DNA of 64,000 nucleotides from Lumbricus rubellus (Eukaryota; Annelida; Clitellata; Crassiclitellata; Lumbricidae). Under the pieces are notes generated by a model, which saw only the letters and a program-made list of their open reading frames with translations, was not told the DNA's origin and made no database searches. Positions 22,612 through 32,917 of the stretch are shown here, one piece after another. The translations under genes and the position numbers were made by a program. The stretch covers positions 19,849,559-19,913,558 of the forward strand of contig OX243814.1 in assembly GCA_945859605.1 (NCBI GenBank), in the 5' to 3' direction. The stretch's first letter is position 1; each line of letters starts with the position of its first letter.

Positions 22612-22827
22612 TGTTAGATTGAAAGTTCAACTTACTAGAAAGCAAGACTCTGCTGACAATAAAACGTATATTAACATTATTCAGAAACGTTGAAAAGACT
22701 ATTTTGACAATTATATAAAACAAAACCGGCAGTCCGTAAGAACTAGAAACAAGAAGACTAAACAACAAAACACGAGTTGCCCTACACTGCAGACAAACCC
22801 GTTATAACGCTTAATTGAGTTCCAACA
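22612..22827 (-). repeat. BEL/Pao 3' LTR
   Basis: 216 bp, TGTTAGATTG...TTCCAACA on the plus strand. It differs from the other LTR at one position that I could find. A 5-bp target duplication CTAAT lies at 22607-22611 and 27812-27816. A purine-rich AAGGTGGGAGAA (minus strand, 22828-22839) abuts it as polypurine tract. Confidence 0.92.
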
Positions 22828-22967
22828 TTCTCCCACCTTGCCTTGGCAATAACTAAGGAACGACATTAAGCTCGCCCAAACATAACACGAAACAAAAGTA
22901 ATGTTACGAGTAATGTAACATCGTACTTTACACTAACATCCTGAAATGTACATAATGAGATATTATC

Positions 22968-23890
22968 TCATTCTTCTAATCTTTTCGGTTTACGAATAGT
23001 ACGTCCAGACCTAGTCACATTCTTCGATTCAGTATGTTCTGTATTTTGTTCTTGAACGTAATATCCTCCACGAAGTTTGGGTTGTTTGACCTTTTCTTTT
23101 GGACCGTTAAATTGTTCCAACATAGTTTGTACATCTGCAGAGGCCGTCACCTCCAAAGGATACAGCCGTTGAAGTGGACGCAGTAGAACACCCTTCTGGG
23201 TCTTCACCCTGGCAGTACGAATTGAACCATCTCGTCCAGGTAGTAGTTCAATAATTTTTCCCATTGGCCAATGAACTCTTTTTTGATCATCCGCACCGAT
23301 CAGTACCACATCTCCAACTGAAGGTTGATTCTGTTTCTTTTCTTTGGCTCGCTGCACCAACAAGGACAGATATTCATTCCTAAATCGGGTTGTCAATTCT
23401 CTTTGCAATGACATCCTCCGTTTGTATTCGGCTGACAAATCGACTGCAAGTTTTTGACTCTCTGGAAATGTTGCAGACTTTATACCTCTCAAGAACATCG
23501 CCGGACACAATGGAATTAGATCATCCTGATCTTCCGTCACCACCGTCAATGGACGTTCGTTAATGACATTTTCCACGTGACTCAGACAAGTCCGAATATT
23601 TTTTAGATAACTTGACAAGGGTAAATACCAGTGCAGATGACCTTCAACGTCCTCTATACTTGACTTCACTAGCAGTACTGCAGAATTTTCTTGTGAACTA
23701 TCAACTTTCCTTTCTGATGTCAATCCACCCTGTCGGTGTTTTCCATCGGGCTTCTTTCTTTGCTCTTCCCGTATGGCGTTTTCATCCCATGTAGATTCCT
23801 CGATCGGCCAGTCCTTACTTGGATGGTATAACCATGTTGGTCCATTCCACCATCTTGATTCCAACAATTGAGTAGGTGAACACTGAACAC
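22968..23890 (-). pseudogene. BEL/Pao pol 3' part: integrase remnant
   Basis: This frame continues pol after a frameshift. It starts with RWWNGPTWLYHPSKDWP, the linker after RNase H in BEL elements. It then jumps at about 23600 (SSYLKN to IRTCLSHVE) directly to the end of the integrase core, VENVINERPLTVVTEDQDD. The typical BEL C-terminal domain follows (RNEYLSLLVQRAKEK, VGDVVLIGADDQKRVHWPMG, IRTARVKT). The zinc-binding HHCC region and most of the DDE core are missing, so the element cannot integrate on its own. Confidence 0.85.
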
Positions 23891-26800
23891 CCTCTTGAAG
23901 GAAGATCTGCCGGATTGTAGATTCCTGGAACGTGTCTCCAGTCCTCGACCTTGACGAGAGAACAAATCTCTTTTACTCGGTTTCCAACAAAGGATCCCCA
24001 CTCATCGTTTCGCTTAATCCAGGCCAACGCAGTCGTGGAATCACTCCATAGATAACATCGTATGTCTGTCAGATGCAAAGCTTCTTTCAAGAAGTGAGTT
24101 AGTCTTGCTCCCACCACACACGCCAACAATTCCATTCGTGGTATTGAAGGTCTCTTTAAAGGTGCTAGTCTCGACTTTGCCATCATTAACTGCACAGACA
24201 CTTGTTTGTATTCATCAGTAGTGCGAAGGAATATCACTGTGGCATATGCATCCTGGCTCGCATCACAGAATGTATGTATTTCAGAAGAACCTTCTTTCAA
24301 ACCCTGACCACCCGTCAAGTCTCTGTTGATTTTGACATTTCTCAGGTTCTTTATTTCATTGTGCCATTTCTTAAGCTTTTTCTCAACTGTTTCAGGTAAT
24401 TTCTCGTCCCAGCCCAACTTTGCTGCCCAGGTACTCTGCAACAACAACTTCAAAGTCAATGTGGCTGGACAAAGCAATCCCACTGGATCAAAGATCTTGT
24501 TTATGTATGCTAGAACCAGTCTCTTGGTCATAACTTCATTCATTTCACCGATGATTACGTCACAGGACAACGTATCTTCAGCTTTATCCCAGAGAAGACC
24601 TAACATCTTCACAACTGTAGGTTCATTCTCCTTCTTTTCTGAAGTCACATCATCACTTTGTTCACTTTCAGTGACACGGCTGTTTATCTCGTTGTCTGAT
24701 GTCGGCAGAGAAAATTCCCAGTTTCTCAGATTCATTCCTGCTGCTGACATGATTTCTACAGTTTGAATTCTGAAATGTTCATATTCTTCATGCGTAGACA
24801 CTGATGTCGCACAATTGTCCACATACAAACAGTTCAACAACTTCTGTGCCAACTCCTTATTTTCTCCGTTGATTGACTTCAGATGTAGTTCTAGTACGGC
24901 TGCCAACCGGAACGGACTGCAGTTAACTCCAAACACCACTCTACGATGTCTGTACACCCGAATCTTTTCGGTCGCAGGATCGTCCCACCAAAGGAAACGA
25001 AGAAAGTCTCGATCCTTCTCCGCAACTTCAATCATCTGAAACGCTTTTCTGATGTCTGCCACAACACCAATCTTGTTTTCTCGAAATCGCAGTAATATGG
25101 TCGGCAAGAGTTCCAATAGGTTAGGACCCTTTTCCAATACATCATTCAGTGATGGTGCTCTTCCTGACTTGCAAGAAGCGTCAAATACTGGTCGTACTGG
25201 TGTAGTCTGACTCTCTGGCTTGAACACTGCTCGGTGAGGAAGATAATGACACTGACTCAGATTATCCTCCGGTTCAACCATTTCAATCAGACCTTCCATC
25301 ATCCAATCTTCAAATACTTGTTCATATTCTTGATATTTTCCTTGTGCTTGTAGCTTTTTCGTCAAGGACCTGAGCCTTTTTTCTGCTATCTCTCGATTAT
25401 GAGGAATTTCTGGTCTTCCTTCAATCCACGGTAGTGACACTGAATACCTGCCTTCTTGCGACCTTGTCACCGTCTGAAGAAAGTGTTCTTTTGTTTCTAT
25501 TTCTTTTTCCTTTTGAGTTTTGCATTCCACTGGATCACGGATACCAATAGCCTCTAGATTCCACAGTTCAGCTACACTGGCTTCAGTCACCAACATAGAC
25601 GTGACTAACATTGCTGTATCACTGTCATTATCACTTTGCACTTTTCCAAGCTTTCCAGATAATGTCCACCCAAAACAGGTTTCCAAGGCAACTAACCCAT
25701 TTTGTAGGCAATGTCGACGACCCGTCAACCACTGCGCATAGTAATCTGATCCGATGAGAAGTTCAATCTCTTCTGGATCACTTCCAAGATCGTCAACAAA
25801 AATCCTTTTCTCTTTCAGTTCTGCCATCCATGGTCCTTTTGACATTCGAGGAATTCCACCACAAATCTTCTGCTGACTCAAAACTTTCACTTGAGCACGA
25901 CTTTTATTGAAACGCCCTTCTATCTCAATTTCGTACAAACTGTGACGCTGCTCGTCTTTGTAACCACCAAACAAAAGATGACATAACTTCACATCACCCT
26001 TAGATTTTATTCCTAATTGTTGAGCAGTTTTCTCCAGGATATACGACTTCTGTGAACCTGGGTCCAATAAAACTCTTACAGTTTTCTGCCTGTCTTTGTT
26101 TCGGATGACACACTTCAGTGTCTGTAACAAGACTTCATTGGTGCAATTCAACTGAGAATGTACCACTGTCATTTGATCCACATCATGATTGTTCTGCTTT
26201 GCAACTTCTGTTGACTTCTTGTTTGCCTCTAAGTCTGGGCACATTAAAGTCACATGCTTCTTTTGACAAACAATACATTTCACAAACGATTTACATGACT
26301 TTGCCACGTGAGCTCCTTTCAAACACACCAGGCAAGCCTTCTTCTCTAATATTTTCCTCTTTTTCAGACCATAGGACATGGTCTGAGCAGTCACACATGT
26401 CTGGCTGTCATGTGTTTTGTCACAAAACACACACCCTGATTTGTGTCCATCAAACAAACCTGCTGTAGTAGGTGGGCTGTACTGTCTCACAGTTTCTCTT
26501 TTTTCTTTCTCCCATTTCACTTTGCTCAACTCACCAAAACCCTCATTGACATAGGACAATCTTTCAGCTCCCTTTACTTCCATCCGTAGAAATTTCATCA
26601 AGGATTTCAGGCGCTCATCGACTGGTTTTTCCTGTTGATCATCACCATAACCTGACAAAGCACTTCTCTGCCAGACTCTGACAACCTCTTCTGGTAGACT
26701 GGATTCCACAAGAGGATACAGGAACGCTGCACTCTGTTCTTGTGTTACTCCCAAGGTCTCAAGAGCTCGTAGATGTGATTCTAACTCATCATACATGCTG

Positions 26801-27495
26801 CCAAGAGGTACAACTTTTGTCTTTCCTGCATTTCTTATGACCAGCTTCAACAACTGTCTCACATAAACTTCAGTCAACAGAACTTTGTCTCCAAATCTGT
26901 CTTTCAAAGCTTTTATAACTAACTCGTAGTTTTCTGCAGTTTGTGGATAACTGTTAACCAACTTGTAAGCTCTGGTTCCAGGAATCATCGACTGTACCAG
27001 GTACTGAAATTTGTCGCTGTCATGCAACGCACTATCGTCATGAATTTTCTGAAACTGAGACCAAAAACCTAACCATTCTTTCAAATCTCCATCAAATTTG
27101 CGAATTTCAATTTTCGGTAACTTGTACGTCTTGGTGTGGACCGTCTCTCCACTGTGTGCACTGTTATCCGAAACATGATCAACTTTATCAGCAAGAAACG
27201 GTTCTGCTTTCAGCTTGGCTGTCATGAACCTTTCTTCATATTCGGAAATCGTCATCATCTCCGAGTCTAGATCATCGTCTGAACCCTGTAGAGTCAAACT
27301 GGTTATGATTTGTTGATCCATGTCATCTACCTTTTTGAAGATCGTCTTTAACATCTCCAACTTTACATGAACTGCCGTTTTGTCCGGAATATCTCTGGAT
27401 AATTCTACTTCGATTTCTTTGCTCCTTTTATTCAACTGAGCTCGAAGCGGCCGTCTTCCCTTTTTCAACGTATCTAAACTCATTCCATCCTCCAT
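23815..27495 (-). CDS. BEL/Pao Gag-protease-RT-RNase H polyprotein
   Basis: A 1226-codon frame. In order: a Gag-like DUF1759 region (about 120-270, KLPKIEIRKFDGDLKEW); Cys-His zinc knuckles (about 353-425, CVFCDKTHDSQTC, CLVCLKGAHVAKSC, CIVCQKKHVTLMC); an A17-type protease with LLDPGSQKSYIL at about 478; RT (about 740-930, VVADIRKAF and LYVDNCATS); and RNase H (about 1075-1200, FCDASQD, RMELLA, SDSTTALAW, NPADLPSRG). The protease triad reads DPG rather than DTG/DSG, and the RT box reads YVDN rather than YVDD. The frame is intact through RNase H, then breaks at the 7-bp duplication. With LTRs differing at about one base, insertion was recent. Confidence 0.9.
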   Translation of the reverse strand: MEDGMSLDTLKKGRRPLRAQLNKRSKEIEVELSRDIPDKTAVHVKLEMLKTIFKKVDDMDQQIITSLTLQGSDDDLDSEMMTISEYEERFMTAKLKAEPFLADKVDHVSDNSAHSGETVHTKTYKLPKIEIRKFDGDLKEWLGFWSQFQKIHDDSALHDSDKFQYLVQSMIPGTRAYKLVNSYPQTAENYELVIKALKDRFGDKVLLTEVYVRQLLKLVIRNAGKTKVVPLGSMYDELESHLRALETLGVTQEQSAAFLYPLVESSLPEEVVRVWQRSALSGYGDDQQEKPVDERLKSLMKFLRMEVKGAERLSYVNEGFGELSKVKWEKEKRETVRQYSPPTTAGLFDGHKSGCVFCDKTHDSQTCVTAQTMSYGLKKRKILEKKACLVCLKGAHVAKSCKSFVKCIVCQKKHVTLMCPDLEANKKSTEVAKQNNHDVDQMTVVHSQLNCTNEVLLQTLKCVIRNKDRQKTVRVLLDPGSQKSYILEKTAQQLGIKSKGDVKLCHLLFGGYKDEQRHSLYEIEIEGRFNKSRAQVKVLSQQKICGGIPRMSKGPWMAELKEKRIFVDDLGSDPEEIELLIGSDYYAQWLTGRRHCLQNGLVALETCFGWTLSGKLGKVQSDNDSDTAMLVTSMLVTEASVAELWNLEAIGIRDPVECKTQKEKEIETKEHFLQTVTRSQEGRYSVSLPWIEGRPEIPHNREIAEKRLRSLTKKLQAQGKYQEYEQVFEDWMMEGLIEMVEPEDNLSQCHYLPHRAVFKPESQTTPVRPVFDASCKSGRAPSLNDVLEKGPNLLELLPTILLRFRENKIGVVADIRKAFQMIEVAEKDRDFLRFLWWDDPATEKIRVYRHRRVVFGVNCSPFRLAAVLELHLKSINGENKELAQKLLNCLYVDNCATSVSTHEEYEHFRIQTVEIMSAAGMNLRNWEFSLPTSDNEINSRVTESEQSDDVTSEKKENEPTVVKMLGLLWDKAEDTLSCDVIIGEMNEVMTKRLVLAYINKIFDPVGLLCPATLTLKLLLQSTWAAKLGWDEKLPETVEKKLKKWHNEIKNLRNVKINRDLTGGQGLKEGSSEIHTFCDASQDAYATVIFLRTTDEYKQVSVQLMMAKSRLAPLKRPSIPRMELLACVVGARLTHFLKEALHLTDIRCYLWSDSTTALAWIKRNDEWGSFVGNRVKEICSLVKVEDWRHVPGIYNPADLPSRGCSVFTYSIVGIKMVEWTNMVIPSK
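23877..23890. other. 7-bp tandem duplication causing frameshift
   Basis: TGAACAC occurs twice in a row on the plus strand. Seven extra bases shift the pol frame at the RNase H-integrase junction. The reading before it ends 25 codons later, and the expected continuation lies in the adjacent frame. Confidence 0.75.
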
Positions 27496-27574
27496 GTTGA
27501 AATCTCACAACAATGATCACGCTGCTCTGGCGAGTATGAAATGTTATTCACTAATCGTTTTCTTTACAGCAAAG

Positions 27575-27592
27575 ATCACGTCGGGGTCACCA
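27575..27592 (-). other. BEL/Pao primer-binding site, tRNA-Trp type
   Basis: On the plus strand ATCACGTCGGGGTCACCA equals the 3' end of metazoan tRNA-Trp plus CCA over 18 nt, as I recall it. It sits 3 nt inside the 5' LTR, so the minus strand is the matching primer-binding site. Confidence 0.8.
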
Positions 27593-27595
27593 CAA

Positions 27596-27811
27596 TGTTA
27601 GATTGAAAGTTCAACTTACTAGAAAGCAAGACTCTGCTGACAATAAAACGTATATTAACATTATTCAGAAACGTTGAAAAGACTATTTTGACAATTATAT
27701 AAAACAAAACCGGCAGTCCGTAAGAACTAGAAACAAAAAGACTAAACAACAAAACACGAGTTGCCCTACACTGCAGACAAACCCGTTATAACGCTTAATT
27801 GAGTTCCAACA
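27596..27811 (-). repeat. BEL/Pao 5' LTR
   Basis: 216 bp, nearly identical to 22612-22827 (AAAAAGACT here, AAGAAGACT there). It lies upstream of the polyprotein on the minus strand. Confidence 0.92.
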
Positions 27812-29448
27812 CTAATCGTAATCCTAGCCTTATCTCCAAGCTTCTAAAGTGCCATTCGAAAGCCAAGTGTGGAGCACCAGCTTATTCACGAGCGCTGCGT
27901 CAAGTCAAAAGGGTTGTCCGTAAGAGTGGTCCAAAGGTGGTCCGGGTCGAGTTACCATAGAAAATGAATTCATAAGACTGTCCGATGAACACGGGTCTTA
28001 TTCAGCGAAGCGATAAAGATTCCGCCGACGATAGGAAACATGTGGTCTATTGTCTAAGTGAGTACATAATTGGAATTCTTTATAAGATTTGAAAGAGTCT
28101 CGTATTTAAGTCAGTTCTGTTTATCGGACCCAACGTATTCCATTCATGCCTGCTTGTCGAGTCAACAAATCGCGAACAATTAGGCCTATATCGTGGTCCC
28201 TTCACTCTTCACTCTTAGCTGTTAAACTGTTCAAATAGTGATAGCCTAGGCAGGCCCTAATCGTAATCCTAGCCTTATCTCCAAGCTTCTAAAGTGCCAT
28301 TCGAAAGCCAAGTGTGGAGCACCAGCTTATTCACGAGCGCTGCGTCAAGTCAAAAGGGTTGTCCGTAAGAGTAGTCCAAAGGTGGTCCGGGTCGAGTTAC
28401 CAAAGAAAATGAATTCATAAGACTGTCCGATGAACACGGGTCTTATTCAGCGAAGCGATAAAGATTCCGCCGACGATAGGAAACATGTGGTCTATTGTCT
28501 AAGTGAGTACATAATTAGAATTCTTTATAAGATTTGAAAGAGTCTCGTATTTAAGTCAGTTCTGTTTATCGGACCCAACGTATTCCATTCATGCCTGCTT
28601 GTCGAGTCAACAAATCGCGAACAATTAGGCCTATATCGTAGGTCCCTTCACTCTTCGATATCAAAGCCTTATTTCTTTGACTAGCGGCTCATTAGCCTAA
28701 TAAGCCTCCTACTCGAGTCAACAAATCGCGAACAAATGTAGGCTATCATCAGTCACAATGTTTGCATAAATTTAATCAAATCAAGAATGGGGTATAGTCG
28801 GCTACCATATTCGAGCTTACCTTGAAGGACCTTGTTAATTATTTGTTTGTGTTAGGCTATTTAAGACTCATACATCGTCGGTCGGTCAAAATGAAACGTC
28901 GATCTGTCCGCCTGCGCGTTAGATGCGTTGTTTGCATTAGTTTCATTAATTCAATTCAGCAGTAGATTGTATTTCTATCACAGTTTTGAAAGTAGTAGTT
29001 CGATTTTCATGCCGTTTGATGTATTCGATACAGGATATAGCCATGCATTGACCAGCAAAATTGCAGAAGAATAAATTAATGGTTACTAAGGACTTACCCG
29101 ACACAAATGTTCCGAAACTTTGAGCTCGATTTTCTCAATTGTAATGATTTAGCAAATTGCAGATTCAAATGAGTATAACTTCAGTTAGAAATAAGATATT
29201 TTCATTCTGTAAAAAGTATTTTGAAGAAAAATATCTGTAGAATATGAATAAATAAAAAGGTCCATAACCGTCATGTGACGGGAAATCATCCCCCCGTCAC
29301 AAATTGTCTGTACGCATAAGCTTAGTTGTTATGAGGCGAAACCATTGTCAATCTCGACAAAGAAAAAAATTAGCCAGCGGCGCGGGGCCCCTGGAAGCGC
29401 GGGGCCCAAGGCGGCTGCCTCGCTCGCCTTGCCCTAAGGCCGGGCCTG

Positions 29449-30628
29449 AGTGGAAATTAAGTTCATCTTAGAGTTGAAATTCGAACAAAATGTCAAGTGA
29501 CATCCGTCGAATTCGCTGTGGCATTACACAGGATATTAAAACCTGTCACTAACAGCACTGTAAGGGCGCAGACGATATTATGATATAGGCCTATAGGCCT
29601 ATATGTCTTTGAAAATTTAATTTGTCATTTTGTTCACACCTTTTGCCACCACGTGTTTGGTCTTGAGGGGCGCCGTCATGCAAACAAAATTAATGGGGGA
29701 ACGGGAGACGGACTAGGCCTATGCCCCGGCCCGGGCCTATCGTTAATCTTCAGCAATTTATAATTTCGACAATCCCTATAGGCCTATAGACCCAGGTCTA
29801 TTATATGGGTTCAGTGACGTAGAATGCTATAGGTGAAATAAGCTTATGGTGCAACCTTCAGTTACGAAGCCAAAGTTTGATATGTGTAGTGTAGGCCTAG
29901 GCTAATTGATCTCAGGAATGGTCTTCTTAAGGAAAGTAGCCTACGCGCAATTACGATGGGGCAGTTTACGCTCCCCACATGTCAAAACAGATTTACGGTC
30001 CTGTTCGAATTGTTAGTCGCATCACAAGAGGTCTTTCAGCTGGGTTCAAACGGCTTCGTCTTGATTCTCGAAGAATGACACCTACGTTCTTCGGTGAATT
30101 GTTCTGAGAATTTCTTTCACACCTTTCTGCACTCTCCTATCCTGTCCACTTATAGACCTATATACTCGATCGGTGACCTCAACTTAGGCCTACATCTCGA
30201 CAGTGCTATTTTTTAACACCTCAACCATTGAACATCCTCTGTAGGCCTGAGTGTAGGACATTAGCCCGGGAGGACTAGGGCTAATTCCACCTACAGCTCT
30301 TTTGTACTCTATAAAGTTATGTATAATAAAAGACCTTTTGACAGGTCTGCACTGGAAAATTTTGAGGTGAGTAACCTATACAATAGTAGGCCTACACGCT
30401 ACGGTAGAAAAAATCGATTTTTTTAGACATCAAATTTTTTATGGTGACCTTTTTTAGTTATCGCATGAGTTCCTGCAGATTTTCGACCTCGTAGGATAAT
30501 GCCTTTATCGTGGCGTGAAACCTTTACTTTTTTTATTACTTTTTCTTCTTATATAGGCCCTAACTGTCTTTAAAGTTTTCTACTTCTAAGTACACGATGC
30601 CGATTTTTTAGGTGAGTACACTACACAT
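29449..30628 (+). repeat. Dispersed repeat, copy 2
   Basis: Diverged copy of 1302-2895 without the hAT MITE. It starts immediately after the GGGCCTG end of the hAT-like sequence. It contains the second exon-like frame (30319-30366). Confidence 0.8.
30319..30366 (+). other. Exon-like frame in repeat, copy 2
   Basis: Sixteen codons MYNKRPFDRSALENFE end at GTGAGTAAC, parallel to 2603-2650. A CTATAAAG lies just upstream in both copies. Confidence 0.35.
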
Positions 30629-30999
30629 AGGCTACCTACCCGCGTATACCCTCGTGTACAGCGCGCCCTGCTCATTGATGTTATCGTCACACCTACAGTC
30701 TACAGAACTTATGTGTTCTTCCAATCAGAGGCGTAGGCCTACCGGTATCGACCGCCCTCCGTATAGGTCTACCCTCTGACCGGAGGTGGTCCCGAAAGGA
30801 AGGGCACCTAAAAATGGCAAAAAATTACGGTAGGGGTATAACCGTATTAGTAGGTTAGTGACATGACGTTATTGCCCAATCCATGTCAGTTTTACTGACA
30901 AAACCGTGAAGTAAATGAGGAATAGGGGCCTACATACATGTACATGCACACTGTAGGCCTATATGTAGGTCTATAGCCTACATTATGACGATGATGAGT

Positions 31000-31230
31000 T
31001 CTCTGTCAGAAGGCAGGTTCATTGTCTTTATGCCCCATGGGGATTAGATAAGTAAGGTGGTTTCCCGTTGACTTCCTCACAGACAATAATTATTGGGTGA
31101 GCAGCTTGTCCAAGGTCGCTAAGCAGTGACTTGAAGTAGATTCGAATCCAAGGTGTGTGGCTTGATCTTCATTCGAACCTGCGACCCTTCGGTTACAATT
31201 AAGGCGCCGGACTTACTCCTACACCCACGT
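31000..31230 (-). mobile_element. tRNA-derived SINE-like remnant
   Basis: On the minus strand CGAAGGGTCGCAGGTTCGAA gives a B-box after a tRNA anticodon-stem-like stretch. It is followed by a second GATTCGAATC and CGACCTTGGACAAGCTGCTC, a core also related to the other SINEs here. The A-box is weak. Confidence 0.5.
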
Positions 31231-32260
31231 ACGGCGTCCCACTGTACAATACGTAAAGTTCATATTATGAACTTTACGTATTGTATAAAATAAACAGGGC
31301 CTACCTCATTCAAGTTTCTGCATTGTAATTAGGGCCGCCGCTGCCTCTGACATAATTTTCGGAAGGGGCCACGTAGGCTACGCTCGTTGTTGCTCATGGC
31401 CTTGCTTCCAATCTCAACTCTGATCTCTTAGATTTCTCTGATAAACTTTTGCAACGGCCGACAAACAATCATCGATTCGATATATATATAATTATATATA
31501 ATTATATATATATATGTGCACGCACATATATACATGTATAGCCTACTGTGAAGCGCTGATCATGTTTCACAGACTTCAGCCTGGACAAATTATTCCCCAA
31601 GGACCTTCTATTCTCAATTGCCTCTGACAGTAAGTTCTTCCAAAGAACCTGTACGCCTATTATTCTTCTCAAGCTTCATCTGAACCTCAGCAAGTCTCTA
31701 TGTTATACTCTGTGAGTATAGCCTATAGGCTATACTCACTGCCAAACCTATTCGCTTTTGATGTTTAACGACATAATGTGTCATAACAAAGTTGACTAGT
31801 GTTGCCCTCCTCCTTTATTCAGGCTTGGGACTGGCACTGACAGAGTGCAATCGGGGGCCTAGTTTCGATTCTCACTCATTTATAATAGCACACCATCGAC
31901 TTAGCCTACATGGCATGGCGTGAGGCACGTACGTTGTTTTACGGGACGTGCTCAAAGTTAAAGAGGTGATTTGAAAGGTTGTATCGTTGTCTGGTAACAA
32001 TAGAAACTCGAGATGTCTGGATTAAACAAGACAACCAGAGACAGCATTTAGTCTAGCAGAACAAACATGTGTCGAATAATCATAACACGTTAATAACTAC
32101 CTGACGATGATCAGTGAAGCAAAACATCTGGCACATCCCGATCTTTCATTGTTAGTCATTTATAGATCCCATGCAGATTGCCAATTCAGTACACCGGATA
32201 AGTTGCCAAGTATTTCCTCAAATGAATTTGATAATGCTAGAGATAACAAAGTAAACCATC
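31231..32260. other. No gene seen
   Basis: Intergenic; contains an (AT)n-rich patch at about 31478-31515. No exon or RNA gene can be supported. Confidence 0.3.
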
Positions 32261-32455
32261 CTCTTCTTCCTCCTCCACGTCCTCTAGCTTCGTCCTTCTC
32301 CTCTTCCTGTTCCTCCTGCTCCTCCTCCTTAATTGTTTCTCTCCTGGTCCTCCTCCTCCTGGTCGTCCTTCTTGCTCCTCCTCATCCTCTTACTCGTCCT
32401 CATTCTCGTCCTCCGCCGTCTCGTCCTATTCTTCTTCTCCTTCTCCACCTGCGGT
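32261..32455. repeat. CT-rich (TCC/CTT) simple sequence
   Basis: Imperfect TCC/CTC/CTT triplets produce Ser/Leu-rich open frames that are not real proteins. Confidence 0.8.
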
Positions 32456-32871
32456 ATATTATCATCATATCGACTACAATCTCACTGTGAGTGTGAACCT
32501 TTGACCCTGTCACTCCTGTCTACATTGTGCGACTGCAGCTGATGACGTTTACAGCAAAATACTCTGAATTTAGACTAATTTAGAGCTGTGCAGTTTAAAG
32601 CTCAACCTCACTTCTTTGCATTTTCCTATCTTTACATAATAATTGATCTTTCTTTTCATTTCTATAATCTATACCGTCAGTTCCGTCAAAAGTCCTAATT
32701 CTCGGAAGAGAGCAGATATAGGCCTATTCGTTCTCATTATCAAGAAGAGAGTGCATGTTCTTCATTCTTAGGCTATAGGTTCTGACCGTTCTGTCACATT
32801 AGCTTGTAGGCCTAGGCCTATTTGCTTGTTGTTTTCACTTAACAAATTGATAACAGCTGCGTGTGTGGGCG

Positions 32872-32917
32872 GTGCATGCGTGCATGTGTGTGCATGTGCG
32901 CGTGCGCGCGCGCGCGC
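32872..32917. repeat. Alternating purine-pyrimidine tract
   Basis: 46 bp of uninterrupted GT/GC/AT alternation ending in (GC)n, a classic candidate for left-handed DNA. Confidence 0.7.

Larger units (their letters stand above)
22568..28660 (+). repeat. 445-bp tandem duplication split by BEL insertion
   Basis: Unit 1 is 22568-22611 continued at 27812-28216. Unit 2 runs from about 28217 to 28655. The BEL/Pao element interrupts unit 1, and unit 2 preserves the uninterrupted site (GCCCTAATCGTAATCC). Each unit contains the phrase CTTCTAAAGTGCCATTCGAA found also at 35.95 and 50.0 kb. Confidence 0.85.
20898..29448. mobile_element. Possible hAT-like composite element
   Basis: CAGGCCCGGCCCTAGG at the left and CCTAAGGCCGGGCCTG at the right are inverted copies with one mismatch. 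GC-rich GGGGCCCAAGGC follows inside both ends. The flanking 8-mers (GTTATAGT, AGTGGAAA) do not match, so the two ends may come from separate insertions. The BEL/Pao element and a 445-bp tandem duplication lie inside. Confidence 0.4.

Noticed and set aside
31100..31220. Possible true tRNA gene
   Set aside because: B-box-like sequence is present but the cloverleaf is broken; better explained as a SINE-like remnant.
32107..32542. Ser/Leu-rich frames of 69-127 codons
   Set aside because: They arise from a CT-rich simple sequence.
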